64,000 nt of DNA, taken from NCBI GenBank assembly GCA_963766505.1, contig CAVYAL010000010.1, forward strand, positions 186,001 to 250,000. Reading direction: 5' to 3'. This document shows positions 32,922 to 41,739 of this stretch, piece by piece (the stretch's first letter is position 1; every line of letters begins with the position of its first letter). The notes under the pieces were generated by a model, which saw nothing but the letters and a program-made list of their open reading frames with translations, had not been told where the DNA came from and made no database searches. The stretch comes from DATIRA01 sp963766505. Lineage in GTDB: Bacteria > Pseudomonadota > Gammaproteobacteria > Steroidobacterales > Steroidobacteraceae. The position numbers and the translations under genes were made by a program.

Positions 32922-34775
32922 ATGTCCTTTTTCGAAGAACTCAAGCGCCGCAATGTTTTCCGGGTCGGCGCGGCCTACGCGGTGGCAGCCTGGGTGCTGC
33001 TGCAGGTACTCGACGTGGTCGGTGAGATCCTGGAGCTGCCGCAATGGGGCGGCAAGCTGATCCTGGCGGTGCTCGTGGTCGGTTTCGCGATGGCGCTGAT
33101 CTTCGCCTGGGCTTACGAACTGACGCCCGAGGGCGTCAAGCGCGAATCCGAGGTGGACCGCAGCCGGTCGATCAGCACGCATACCGGGCAGCGGCTGAAC
33201 CGCGCGATCCTCGTCACGCTGGTCCTCGCCGTCGCGTTGTTCGCGGTCGACAAGTTCATCTGGGACCCGGCCCGCGACCGTGCGCTGGCCGAGAGGGCCG
33301 CGGAACAGGCGCGCAGCGAGGCTCAGGCGGAGGCCGCCGCGGCAGCGGAAGCCAGCGCGCAGGCGGCCGCGGACAACTCGATCGCCGTGCTGCCCTTCGC
33401 CGACATGAGCGAGGAAGGCGACCAGCAGTACTTCTCCGACGGTATAGCCGAGGAACTGCTGAACGCGCTGGTGCGCGTCGATGGCCTGAAGGTGGCCTCG
33501 CGCACCTCGTCCTTCGCGTTCCGCGGCGGCGGCCTCGGCCTGCAGCAGATCGCGCAGGCGCTCAACGTCAGCCACATACTCGAGGGTAGCGTGCGCCGCT
33601 CCGGCGATCGCGTGCGCATCACCGCCCAGCTGATCGACGCGCGCAGCGACCGCCATCTCTGGTCCGAGACATACGATCGCGACGTCGACGATGTGCTGAC
33701 CGTGCAGGACGAGATCGCAAGCTCCATCGTCGGTGCTATGAAGCAGGCACTGAACCTGGACCTTCGTCCGGAGCAGGTCGCGATCGCTGCCGTGACGGAA
33801 AGCAGCGACGCCTACGATCTCTACCTCCGCGGCCGCGCGCTGATCCTGGCCCGGTCCGACATGCTGGAGGCCATCGGCTACCTGGAAAAAGCCGTCGCCA
33901 TCGACCCCGTTTTCGCCAAGGCATGGGAGGTACTGGGCGCGGCCTACTTCCTCGCCCCGTCCTGGAACTACCCGGTCGAGAATTCCCAGGACCGCGCGCG
34001 GGCCGCCTCGAAGCGCGCGCTGGAACTGGACCCGACGCTTGCACTGCCCTGGTCGGTACTCGGCCAGATGGGCCGCTCCACCGGGGAGTTCGATTACGAG
34101 ACCTCCATCGAGTACGAGCAGCGCGCACTGGCCGCCGATCCGAATGGCGCGACGGTCCACCTGTGGGCGGCCCTGACTCTGGCTGAACTCGGCTACGTGG
34201 ACCGGGCCATCTCGCTGGTGCGACGTTGCCTCGAGATCGACCCGGCCTACGGCAACTGCCGCCGCCACCTCGCCTTCATGGAATACCAGAGCGGGCGCGA
34301 GGACGAGGCGCTGCGCTTGTTCCAACACGGTGCCGAAGAGGGCTTCCGTGGCAACGAGGTTATGTTCCTGCCGCTGATCCTGCGCCGCCAGGGCCGCACG
34401 GCCGCAGCGTACGCGGCCACGTCCCTCGTCTCGACCCAGGGCTTCCCCGTCGGCGACCTGCTGGACCTGCTCGAATACCCCGACCGTGACCACGCGGCCG
34501 CCAGCCAGCGGTTTCGTGCGCTTGCCCCCACGCTGTCCTGGTCCAACTCACTCAACCGGCTGGTATCCGCCACCATGTTCGGGCAGTTCGACATGGCGTT
34601 AGCCCGCACCACCGATTACTACGGGTGGATCTGGAGCCCGGACCTGGCCGCGTTTCGCCGCGGGCCCGAGTTCAAGACGCTGGCACAGAAACTCGGGCTG
34701 GTGGACTACTGGCGCAAGCACGGTTATCCGCCGAACTGCGAGGCGCGTGGCGAGGAAGATTTTGCCTGTAAATGA
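32922..34775 (+). CDS. Membrane-anchored FlgO/TolB-like and TPR protein
   Basis: A 617-residue protein. The first 110 residues carry three hydrophobic helices after the motif MSFFEELKRRNVFRVGAAYA. A linker rich in alanine follows, then a FlgO/TolB-N-like domain (NSIAVLPFADMSEEGDQQYF, SDGIAEELLNAL, ILEGSVRRSGDRVRITAQLI), then TPR repeats from about residue 270 (AIGYLEKAVAIDPVFAKAWE, ALAADPNGATVHLWAAL). The same design often occurs with an N-terminal DNA-binding or cyclase domain; here neither is present. Role unknown, perhaps envelope sensing or assembly. Confidence 0.85.
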   Translation: MSFFEELKRRNVFRVGAAYAVAAWVLLQVLDVVGEILELPQWGGKLILAVLVVGFAMALIFAWAYELTPEGVKRESEVDRSRSISTHTGQRLNRAILVTLVLAVALFAVDKFIWDPARDRALAERAAEQARSEAQAEAAAAAEASAQAAADNSIAVLPFADMSEEGDQQYFSDGIAEELLNALVRVDGLKVASRTSSFAFRGGGLGLQQIAQALNVSHILEGSVRRSGDRVRITAQLIDARSDRHLWSETYDRDVDDVLTVQDEIASSIVGAMKQALNLDLRPEQVAIAAVTESSDAYDLYLRGRALILARSDMLEAIGYLEKAVAIDPVFAKAWEVLGAAYFLAPSWNYPVENSQDRARAASKRALELDPTLALPWSVLGQMGRSTGEFDYETSIEYEQRALAADPNGATVHLWAALTLAELGYVDRAISLVRRCLEIDPAYGNCRRHLAFMEYQSGREDEALRLFQHGAEEGFRGNEVMFLPLILRRQGRTAAAYAATSLVSTQGFPVGDLLDLLEYPDRDHAAASQRFRALAPTLSWSNSLNRLVSATMFGQFDMALARTTDYYGWIWSPDLAAFRRGPEFKTLAQKLGLVDYWRKHGYPPNCEARGEEDFACK

Positions 34776-34881
34776 CGCGGAGTGATTCCGGTCATGCCCC
34801 GGTAGCTCGCCCGCAGGGCTGTGGGCAATGTGACGAGCTCATTGAAAGCCGCAACACCGGCACCTTTATCCGACATGCCTG

Positions 34882-35415
34882 TCAGGAGGCTGGGTCGGAG
34901 CTCGGGTCCTTCTCGTCGGCTACCGGGCTGTGGTACTTGCCTGGCGGCTTCCTGGATGCCGATTTGAGGAACCAGGTCAGTGCGGCGATGACCAGCGCAA
35001 TGGCCGTGCCGAAACCGAGCAGGTCTCGTTCGCCGTCCCAGGTGACCACGTTACCGAGGAACAGCACCGACAGCACGACGATGACGACCCCGACGAGCTT
35101 GCTCTTGAGGTCATCGAGCGTACGGATGACCAGCCAGCCGGGCAGCTTCAGGTCGCTGCTGATGAAGAGCTCGTAAAGACCCAGGGCGATGATCATGAAC
35201 ACCGTCCCGAGAAGGAACAGGTCGACGACCTCGATGAACGAGAGTGCGAGCATCTTTGCGCCCTTGGCACTGACGGTCGCAGCCCGTACCGCATCGACGA
35301 CGAGCACGACGGCCTCGACGCCTCCGTAGACGATCAGTGCCAGCGACGCGAGCATCGAGCCCGCGACGGCGATGATCACGATGTACCGCGCACGATTGAG
35401 CAGGGCCTTGATCAC
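34882..35415 (-). CDS. YqhA-family (UPF0114) membrane protein
   Basis: A 177-residue inner-membrane protein of unknown function. The family pattern is visible: RARYIVIIAVAGSMLASLAL, an SFIEVVDLFLLGTVFMIIAL segment, LPGWLVIRTLDDLKSKLVGV, and VVLSVLFLGNVV. Four transmembrane helices are predicted. It is convergent with the TPR protein gene. Confidence 0.88.
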   Translation of the reverse strand: MIKALLNRARYIVIIAVAGSMLASLALIVYGGVEAVVLVVDAVRAATVSAKGAKMLALSFIEVVDLFLLGTVFMIIALGLYELFISSDLKLPGWLVIRTLDDLKSKLVGVVIVVLSVLFLGNVVTWDGERDLLGFGTAIALVIAALTWFLKSASRKPPGKYHSPVADEKDPSSDPAS

Positions 35416-35786
35416 GGGCGGGATGCTAGCAGGGCCGACTCCTGCCTGCGAAAGGAATTCGCCCGGGGTCGCACGGCACCGGTGCGTTCGCGGCCGCGTC
35501 CGGGGATCGTGCCATCAGGTCGGGGAGCACGACAGGCATGCCGGCACCGAGTTGACGGCATTCCTGGTCTTGCGGATCCGCAGATCTCGGAAAAACCTCG
35601 GGGATTCATCGGGACTTCGCCAGCTCGCAGGAGCAGCATCTGCTCACACCGCGACGAGGATCCGCGGGGCGGGCAAGAATCTTTAGAACGATCCAACTGC
35701 CAGCACGGCTTCAGGATTCGGAAGCCAGAAGCCTGGGACCTGTCCGCAGACCTGCGTCCGGCCACAACCAAGACAAGGGAGGCTCC
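35416..35786. other. 371-base intergenic region, nothing recognised
   Basis: Separates the minus-strand YqhA-type gene from the next plus-strand gene. It contains no frame with coding character and no repeat seen elsewhere in the window. The last 20 bases hold the GGGAGG ribosome-binding site of the following gene. Confidence 0.5.
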
Positions 35787-36401
35787 ATGAATACGTGCAT
35801 CCACCGAACAGCGCTCCTCGCTGGTGTCCTCGCGGCACTTCCGCTCGCCGCCGACGCGGGCGAGAAGCTGACCGAGCCGGTAGACGTCGTCGTCACCAAC
35901 CCCGTAGTGCCGGTAGAGGTCGCCAATGCCGACCCGATCGCGGTCAGCGTCGCGACTCTCCCGGAAGACTCCTTGATCCCGTTTTCCCGGCAATGCGAAC
36001 TCATTGGTGACCGTTGCACCATCGACCTGACGGACCTCATGGCAACCGGAGAGGTGCACATTACCTACGCAGCCGGGGCGGCCCTGGACGTCGGAGCGTT
36101 CGCGACCCCGCGATTCTTCAACGTAGGGATCGCGGGTCCGGAGGTCGCGCTGCCTCCCACCATAGCCTCACTCGATACGGGCACCGACCGGGACGTCACG
36201 TTCGGTCAGTCGATGGACCTCATTCCGGTGGGCGCCGAGATCCTGTTCCTGGAGCCAGACTCGACCAGAGTGTTCTTCTATCTTCACGGGCATGTGGTCC
36301 GTTCGTCTGCCGCCAGCGCCGCCAGCGCCGCCAGCGGCGCGAACGCCGCCTTAGCCAGGGACGCTGCTGTGCCGGTCGCGACCGGCACGCAAAGCCCGTG
36401 A
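35787..36401 (+). CDS. Secreted protein of unknown function
   Basis: A 204-residue protein with a signal peptide (TALLAGVLAALPLAADA). The mature part is beta-rich with TEPVDVVVTNPVVPVEVANA, a cysteine pair in QCELIGDRCTIDL that could form a disulfide, and a low-complexity Ala-Ser repeat before the C-terminus (SSAASAASAASGA). A GGGAGG site precedes the start. No family recognised. Confidence 0.7.
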   Translation: MNTCIHRTALLAGVLAALPLAADAGEKLTEPVDVVVTNPVVPVEVANADPIAVSVATLPEDSLIPFSRQCELIGDRCTIDLTDLMATGEVHITYAAGAALDVGAFATPRFFNVGIAGPEVALPPTIASLDTGTDRDVTFGQSMDLIPVGAEILFLEPDSTRVFFYLHGHVVRSSAASAASAASGANAALARDAAVPVATGTQSP

Positions 36402-36481
36402 CGAGCGAGTCGGCCTCTGCGACTGGTATCGCGGGCGCGGTGGCAGCACGGGACTGAGTCGCAGGCGAACGATACGTCGCT

Positions 36482-36506
36482 GGAGCCGGTCGCATCGACC
36501 GGCTCC
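36482..36506 (+). terminator. Hairpin, possible terminator
   Basis: GGAGCCGGTC and GACCGGCTCC form a perfect 10-base stem with a 5-base loop, 80 bases after the stop of the secreted-protein gene. The following TCGATTT is T-poor, so termination may be weak. Confidence 0.5.
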
Positions 36507-36618
36507 TCGATTTCCGCGCCACCCGCCGCTTTACCCGGCAGCGGCGACCCGGAGTCGCCTTCGCGGGCCGGGACGGCCTAGACTTCCGTACTCGCCTTGG
36601 CAGCACGGGAGACACGCC

Positions 36619-37119
36619 ATGATTCGTGGCCTGCACCACAACGCCTATCGCTGCCGCGACTCGGAGGAGACGCGGCGTTTCTACGAGGGCTTCCTCGGGC
36701 TGCCGCTTGCGGGCACGCTGGAGATCAACGAGACGAAAAGCGGGCGTGCGACGGAAACCCTGCACACGTTCTACAGGCTCGGCGACGGGTCCTACCTGGC
36801 CTTCTTCGAGGCGCCCGACATGCCGTTCGAGTTCAAGTCACAGCACGACTTCGACCTGCACATCGCGCTCGAGGTCGACGAGCGCACGCTGCACGACATG
36901 CTCGCCAGGGGCCGGGCCGCCGGGATCGAGACGCGGGGAGTCTCCGACCACGGGTTCATTCACTCGATCTACTTTCGCGATCCGAACGGTTATGTGATCG
37001 AACTGACCGCCAGGACACCCGGGCACGACGAGGCCATGGATCCGGCGCGCAACGGCGCGCGCGACAAGCTCGATCGCTGGACCGCGGCGCGACGGGAGCG
37101 CAGGGCCGGCGGGTCCTGA
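36619..37119 (+). CDS. VOC-family metalloenzyme (glyoxalase/dioxygenase-like)
   Basis: A 166-residue member of the vicinal oxygen chelate superfamily. Likely metal ligands are His 6 in IRGLHHNAYR, a histidine in HDFDLHIALEV, and the glutamate in NGYVIELTAR. The pattern RDSEETRRFYEGFLGLPLAG is the classical VOC start. It is followed 22 bases later by a flavin reductase, suggesting a small catabolic operon acting on an aromatic or dicarbonyl substrate; the true substrate cannot be told. Confidence 0.9.
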   Translation: MIRGLHHNAYRCRDSEETRRFYEGFLGLPLAGTLEINETKSGRATETLHTFYRLGDGSYLAFFEAPDMPFEFKSQHDFDLHIALEVDERTLHDMLARGRAAGIETRGVSDHGFIHSIYFRDPNGYVIELTARTPGHDEAMDPARNGARDKLDRWTAARRERRAGGS

Positions 37120-37141
37120 GCGAGCCTGAGTGGAGCGTCCG

Positions 37142-37762
37142 ATGTCGGAAGACGTGCACTACTACGAGCCGCGGCAGGGTCATCGGCTGGCGCACGATCC
37201 ATTCAATGCCATCGTCGCTCCCCGTCCGATCGGCTGGATTTCGTCGGTCGACGGGCAGGGCCTGCCGAACCTGGCGCCCTACAGCTTCTTCAACGCGTTC
37301 AACTACCGGCCGCCGATCGTCGGCTTCGCCAGCATCGGTCACAAGGACACGGTGCGGAACATCGAGATGACCGGCGAGTTCGCCTGGAATCTCGTGACGC
37401 GGCCGCTGGCGCAGGCCATGAACCTGACCTCCGCCACCGTGCCCCGGGACGTCGACGAGTTCACGCTCGCGGGGCTGACGCCGACGCCATCGCGGCTGAT
37501 CCGCGCACCCCGGGTCGCGGAAAGCCCCGTGTCGTTCGAATGTCGCCTGACGCAGATGGTGCAACTGCAGGCGGCCGATGGCACCCGCGTCGAGACGTGG
37601 CTGACGCTCGGGGAAGTGGTCGCCGTGCACATCGCCAGATCACTGCTCAAGGACGGCGTCTACGACACGGCGGGCGCCCAGCCGATACTCCGTGGCGGCG
37701 GGCCCGCCGACTACTTCCAGGTCGATCGAGCACAGCTGTTCCGGATGGCCCGGCCCGGATAG
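37142..37762 (+). CDS. Flavin reductase-like, FMN-binding split-barrel protein
   Basis: A 206-residue DIM6/NTAB-type protein, which binds FMN and often supplies reduced flavin to an oxygenase. Motifs: DPFNAIVAPRPIGWISSVDG, LAPYSFFNAFNYRPPIVGFA, TGEFAWNLVTRPLA, and FECRLTQMVQL. Start at 37,142 (MSEDVHYYEPRQ) is preferred to an upstream alternative four residues earlier. It probably shares a transcript with the VOC gene. Confidence 0.9.
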   Translation: MSEDVHYYEPRQGHRLAHDPFNAIVAPRPIGWISSVDGQGLPNLAPYSFFNAFNYRPPIVGFASIGHKDTVRNIEMTGEFAWNLVTRPLAQAMNLTSATVPRDVDEFTLAGLTPTPSRLIRAPRVAESPVSFECRLTQMVQLQAADGTRVETWLTLGEVVAVHIARSLLKDGVYDTAGAQPILRGGGPADYFQVDRAQLFRMARPG

Positions 37763-37934
37763 CGGTCAGCGATCCGTACCATCACCGGCACCACGGGCAC
37801 CGGCGGGCGGCGCGGACCCCGACGCGATTTTCCTCAGCGCGCACCCGGCTGAGGGCTGCTCGAGGGTTTCGAGGGCGCTGACCTGATCTGCCCGATCGAA
37901 CCCGCAGAGCGGGTGTGAGATCCGCCCCGCGGCC

Positions 37935-38282
37935 TCAGAAGCGAACGCGAAACAGCGTGCTGGTCGGCCTGGGATCGCGAAAATTGGGCGGGGTACGGTA
38001 CAGATCCCTCTCCAGGCGGTTCTGCATCTCCTCGTAGGCGGAGTCGAACCCCCAGGTGATGCGGCCCGTCTGGATCGTCCGGGTGTCGCGCCAGCCGTCG
38101 GCGGCAGGCGCCTCCCGCCAGGGATCCGCGGTGACGATGACCTCCTCGAGCTGGTAATCCTCGTAGTTGATCGAGAGATCGAGAGGCTTGACCGGATCGG
38201 CCTGCGGCGCCGCCCATACGGCAAGCAGGCAGGCACCGAGCCACCAGGTCCGTGACGGTCGCGCTGGGATGGTGCTGCTCAT
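37935..38282 (-). CDS. Small secreted protein with outer-membrane-type C-terminus
   Basis: A 115-residue protein with a signal peptide (TWWLGACLLAVWAAPQA). The mature sequence LDLSINYEDYQLEEVIVTAD and the terminal aromatic motif STLFRVRF are unlike globular cytoplasmic proteins; a final phenylalanine is the usual recognition signal of outer-membrane barrels, though it is too short to be a full barrel. It follows the solute-binding gene by 8 bases, so the two are co-transcribed. A related C-terminus occurs at 32,464. Confidence 0.7.
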   Translation of the reverse strand: MSSTIPARPSRTWWLGACLLAVWAAPQADPVKPLDLSINYEDYQLEEVIVTADPWREAPAADGWRDTRTIQTGRITWGFDSAYEEMQNRLERDLYRTPPNFRDPRPTSTLFRVRF

Positions 38283-38290
38283 CGCCGTGA

Positions 38291-39076
38291 CTACCGGGGG
38301 GTTGCCTTGCTCCAGTCGAGGCTGTCGAACCAGTACTTGTGACGGGTGGGCAGCCACTTGTCCGCCTGCCGCGCCGCGATCCAGGCGTTGAGGAAATTGA
38401 GCCATTGCTGCTCGCCGCGCCGCACGGCAAAGCCCGACACGGACCCGAGCAGCGGCTTCTGCATGGGCAGGTCGATCTTGTCCGGATGCTGCAGCGCCAG
38501 GAAACGGGTCTCGACCATGCTGGCCACGTAGGCGTGAGCGGCGCCGGTGAGCACGGCCTGCTCAGCCTGCTCGCTGCTCTTGAAGGTGACGACCTTGGCC
38601 TTGTCGAACAGCTGCCGGGCGAGGTCGGCGGAAATCGTCTCCTCGACCGTGGAGATGACGATGCCCGGCGCGTTCAGCTCCTCGAGCTTCTTGAAGTTGC
38701 GCGTCTTTGCCGTGTTCGTGGCCAGCGAGACGCCCGACTCGGAGTACGGCTGCGAGAAATTGACCCGCAGGGCCCGGGCCGGCGTGATGGCCATGCCGGC
38801 CGCGATCATGTCGATCTCGCCTTTCTCCAGCGCGGCAATGATGTTGTCCCAGTCGTAGAGCTTCAGCTGCGGGCGGACGCCGAGGTCATCGGCGATCTTC
38901 CGCGCCACGTCGACCTCGAAGCCATAGAACTCGCCGGATTCGGCCTTCATCGTCCAGGGCACGAACAGCGCCACGCCGACGCGGACCTCGCCACGCTCGC
39001 GGATCGCATCGAGCGCGTCGGCCCGCAGGCCACCGGAGACGAGCAGAAGCAGCAGCAGGAAATATCGCAGCATCAC
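38291..39076 (-). CDS. Periplasmic solute-binding protein, family 3
   Basis: A 261-residue protein with a signal peptide (YFLLLLLLVSGGLRADA) and the type 3 binding-protein fold: IRERGEVRVGVALFVPWTM, GFEVDVARKIADDLGV, GEIDMIAAGMAITPARALRV, NFSQPYSESGVSLA. Normally part of an ABC transporter for polar amino acids; no permease or ATPase is nearby, so it may serve a distant transporter or a sensory function. MM is present at the start, either methionine is possible. Confidence 0.92.
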   Translation of the reverse strand: MMLRYFLLLLLLVSGGLRADALDAIRERGEVRVGVALFVPWTMKAESGEFYGFEVDVARKIADDLGVRPQLKLYDWDNIIAALEKGEIDMIAAGMAITPARALRVNFSQPYSESGVSLATNTAKTRNFKKLEELNAPGIVISTVEETISADLARQLFDKAKVVTFKSSEQAEQAVLTGAAHAYVASMVETRFLALQHPDKIDLPMQKPLLGSVSGFAVRRGEQQWLNFLNAWIAARQADKWLPTRHKYWFDSLDWSKATPR

Positions 39077-39249
39077 TGGAGTCGCTCCTCGAGGGGACCA
39101 GTCTGGCGCAGTTATGCACCGTGAAGAAAGTGGCTTTTGCAGCCCTCGCGCTAGTGTAGCCAGCGCCTGCTGCGCCGGCTAGCCACTATGGTGGTGCCTT
39201 CGGCCGGTGTTACGCTCGCGCCGGCTTTCGCTCCTGTCGGAGACACCGC

Positions 39250-39672
39250 ATGGCCCTGCCCTGGTTGAGCCTCGCGATCCTGTGCACGGTGGCCTATCAC
39301 CTGGTGCTGAAGCTTACGCCTGCAGCCGTCAATCCGCTGCTCTCGCTGCTGGTCACCTACCTGCTCGTAAGCACGACGTTCGCGGCAATCCTCTGGCTGA
39401 CGCCCGGAGGATTCGAGTGGCGCAGCGAGCTGCGCCAGATCAACTGGACTGCGCTCGCGCTGGCCGTCGCGATCGTCGGTCTCGACCTCGGTTTCGTGAT
39501 GCTCTACCGCGGCGGCTTCGAGGTCAGCCTCGGTGCGCTGGTAACTCAGTCCGCCGCAGCGCTGCTGCTGCTCGCGATCGGCGTGGTCGTGTTCCGGGAG
39601 CAGCTGTCGGCGGCCAACCTCGCGGGGCTGGTCCTGTGCCTGGCCGGGCTCTGGCTGGTCAACAAGCGATAG
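39250..39672 (+). CDS. EamA/DMT-type transporter, short form
   Basis: A 140-residue protein with four hydrophobic helices covering one EamA half-repeat: LPWLSLAILCTVAYHLVLKL, SLLVTYLLVSTTFAAILWLT, and the terminal REQLSAANLAGLVLCLAGLW. Short forms act as dimers, as in small multidrug resistance proteins. Substrate unknown. Confidence 0.85.
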   Translation: MALPWLSLAILCTVAYHLVLKLTPAAVNPLLSLLVTYLLVSTTFAAILWLTPGGFEWRSELRQINWTALALAVAIVGLDLGFVMLYRGGFEVSLGALVTQSAAALLLLAIGVVVFREQLSAANLAGLVLCLAGLWLVNKR

Positions 39673-39714
39673 CAGTGCCACCAGCGTCGGGCCGGCCCGG
39701 CCGCAGCGCCGCGC

Positions 39715-40020
39715 CTAGAGCCTGTTCCAGCCGGACGACGGCATGCCCTCGAAGAACATCTGGATCCGGTGCAGCAGCTTGTTGCGGTCGGCCCACTGCA
39801 GTTGCTCGGCGAGCCGCTCGATCTTCTCCTCGTCGGTCGGGTCGTGATCGAGCGCATGCGTGAGCGGCGGTGGAGGAGGCGTCTTGCCGCGTTTCTCCGC
39901 CTCTTCCTCGAGCATCTGGTACAGGCGGTCCCAGTACCGTGGCGTCGGGTAGGAGCGGCCGCGCAGTCGCTGGTGGTCCAGCACGCGGCCGGCGGCGCTC
40001 GAAAGCTTCAGCTTGGACAT
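39715..40020 (-). CDS. Hypothetical soluble protein
   Basis: A 101-residue protein starting MSKLKLSSAAGRVLDHQRLR. It has a proline run (GKTPPPPPLTHALDHDPTDE) in the middle and a helical C-terminus (KIERLAEQLQWADRNKLLHR, ending EGMPSSGWNRL). No family recognised. The start at 40,020 is chosen because the upstream in-frame extension has no protein-like pattern. Confidence 0.6.
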   Translation of the reverse strand: MSKLKLSSAAGRVLDHQRLRGRSYPTPRYWDRLYQMLEEEAEKRGKTPPPPPLTHALDHDPTDEEKIERLAEQLQWADRNKLLHRIQMFFEGMPSSGWNRL

Positions 40021-40180
40021 CGTTACCCCGGGGATCGCTGGCCAGGACAGCTGCCTGGCGGCGGATAGGTTAGCTCGTGCAGGGCCGACCTGGCGACGCT
40101 CAGGTCGATCGCCTGGCTGGTCGGCATCGGCTGCGCGATCGCGATCTTCGTCGCAGGCGCCTGACCGGTCCGCTCCGCGC

Positions 40181-41131
40181 TCAGACCGCTGCTGTGGGGA
40201 CGGGCCGGCGGCGGCTTCGCCACAGGCTTTCCGCCGCATAGATCGCGAGGCCCGTCCAGATCAGGCCGAAGCCGATTGCGCGAGCCCGCGGAAACGGCTC
40301 GTGGAATAGAAAAACCCCGATCAGGAACTGCAGCGTCGGGCCGATGTACTGCACGATGCCGATCGTCGAATAGCGGATGCGGCGGGCTCCGAACGCGAAC
40401 AATGCCAGCGGCAGCGCGGTGGCGAGGCCACTGCCGACCAGCAGCGCATCGATGACGGCGTCGCCCTGCGCGAAGGCACCGCTGCCCCGCTGTCCGGCCC
40501 AGACGAGGAAAACTGCCGCGAAGGGCGACAGCAGCAGTGTCTCGGTGGCGAGGCCAGGCACCGACTCGACCGCAACCATCTTTCGGATCAGTCCGTAGGT
40601 GCCGAAGCTCGCCGCCAGCACGAGCGCGATCCACGGGGGGCGGCCAGCCGCTACCGTCAGGTACACGACACCCACGGCCGCGAGCGCGACCGCCGTCCAC
40701 TGCGCCCGCGTCAGGCGCTCCGAGAGAATGACGACCCCGAGCACGACGTTCAGCAGCGGGTTGATGAAATAGCCGAGGCTCGCTTCGACGACGTGGCCAT
40801 TGCCCACGGCCCAGACGTACACCAGCCAGTTGATGCTGATCAGCACCGCGGATGCGGCCAGCCGCCGGCGCGTGGCCGGGCTCGACAGCGCGGCCTTCAC
40901 GCTGCCGAGTTCGCCGCGCCAGGCGAGATAGCCCATTACCAGCAGGCAGCACCAGACCACGCGGTGAGCCATGATCTGCAGTGCCGGCACGTCCGCAAGC
41001 GGCTTCAGGTAGAGCGGGAATACCCCCCAGAGCGCAAAGGCGGTCACTGCCGCGGCGAGCCCGGAACGCTCTGCCGCATGCTGGCGATCCGCCGCGGCGT
41101 CGATCGGTTCCGGAGAGCGACTTTCGGTCAT
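40181..41131 (-). CDS. rarD: RarD-type EamA permease
   Basis: A 316-residue inner-membrane protein with ten predicted helices. RarD hallmarks: FALWGVFPLYLKPLADVPAL, MAHRVVWCCLLVMGYLA, SINWLVYVWAVGNGHVVEAS, LGYFINPLLNVVLGVVILSE, and STIGIVQYIGPTLQFLIGVF. The role of RarD (named for chloramphenicol sensitivity) is not defined. Start at MTESRS (41,131) is preferred to one six residues upstream. Confidence 0.93.
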   Translation of the reverse strand: MTESRSPEPIDAAADRQHAAERSGLAAAVTAFALWGVFPLYLKPLADVPALQIMAHRVVWCCLLVMGYLAWRGELGSVKAALSSPATRRRLAASAVLISINWLVYVWAVGNGHVVEASLGYFINPLLNVVLGVVILSERLTRAQWTAVALAAVGVVYLTVAAGRPPWIALVLAASFGTYGLIRKMVAVESVPGLATETLLLSPFAAVFLVWAGQRGSGAFAQGDAVIDALLVGSGLATALPLALFAFGARRIRYSTIGIVQYIGPTLQFLIGVFLFHEPFPRARAIGFGLIWTGLAIYAAESLWRSRRRPVPTAAV

Positions 41132-41241
41132 GATGAACCGGGCGCACACTGTCGGCGCGGGGACGGCGGGCCGGCATTCTCTCAGATCCGGTCGCCGGGC
41201 GCGTCCGCCGCAGGTGTTCCGCAGTCCGCAGGAGGTTTCCG

Positions 41242-41673
41242 ATGGACTTCAGTGAAGCCGTTGCACGCGGGTTCCAGGATGCCCCGTTCGTAGCGAAGCT
41301 GGGGATCGAGCTGCTCGACCTCGGCGAAGGTTGGTGCGAGGCCGGATTGAAGCTCGAGGACTGGCATCTGCAGCAGAACGGCCTCGCGCATGCGGGCGTC
41401 CTCGCCACGCTCGCCGATCACTGCGCCGGAGCGGCGGCCACGACCCGGCTCCGCGATGGCGAGTCGGTCGTGACCGCGGAGTTCAAGATCAACCTGCTGA
41501 GGCCCGCGCAGGGAGAGCGGCTGCACTGCCGCGCCGAGGTGCTGAAACCGGGCCGTGCGCTCGTGGTCGTGGAAGCGGAAGTGTTCGCATTGACACGGGA
41601 CGCCCGGCAGCTCGTGGCCAAGCTGAACGCCACGATGGCGGTGTTGAGATTCCCGCCACCCGGACCGGGTTGA
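41242..41673 (+). CDS. PaaI-like hotdog-fold thioesterase
   Basis: A 143-residue thioesterase likely to hydrolyse phenylacetyl- or other acyl-CoA. The family pattern WHLQQNGLAHAGVLATLADH contains the asparagine-glycine and histidine near the active site, and VTAEFKINLLRPAQGERLHC and ARQLVAKLNATMAVL follow. A GGAGG site is located seven bases before the ATG. It is a free-standing gene, divergent from rarD. Confidence 0.9.
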   Translation: MDFSEAVARGFQDAPFVAKLGIELLDLGEGWCEAGLKLEDWHLQQNGLAHAGVLATLADHCAGAAATTRLRDGESVVTAEFKINLLRPAQGERLHCRAEVLKPGRALVVVEAEVFALTRDARQLVAKLNATMAVLRFPPPGPG

Positions 41674-41739
41674 GCTGGTGGGCTGCGGAAAATCCTCTCT
41701 TCCAGTGCGCTTCGGGCCGCGCCAAGCTCGGCGTGCTCG

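Noticed and set aside
32676..34493. A 605-codon minus-strand frame opposite the TPR protein
   Set aside because: The plus-strand protein has clear TPR and FlgO-like motifs, the opposite frame none.
40023..41408. A 461-codon minus-strand frame across rarD
   Set aside because: It is a second frame of the same strand as rarD. The rarD frame has the membrane and family pattern, this one is Arg/Gly-rich.
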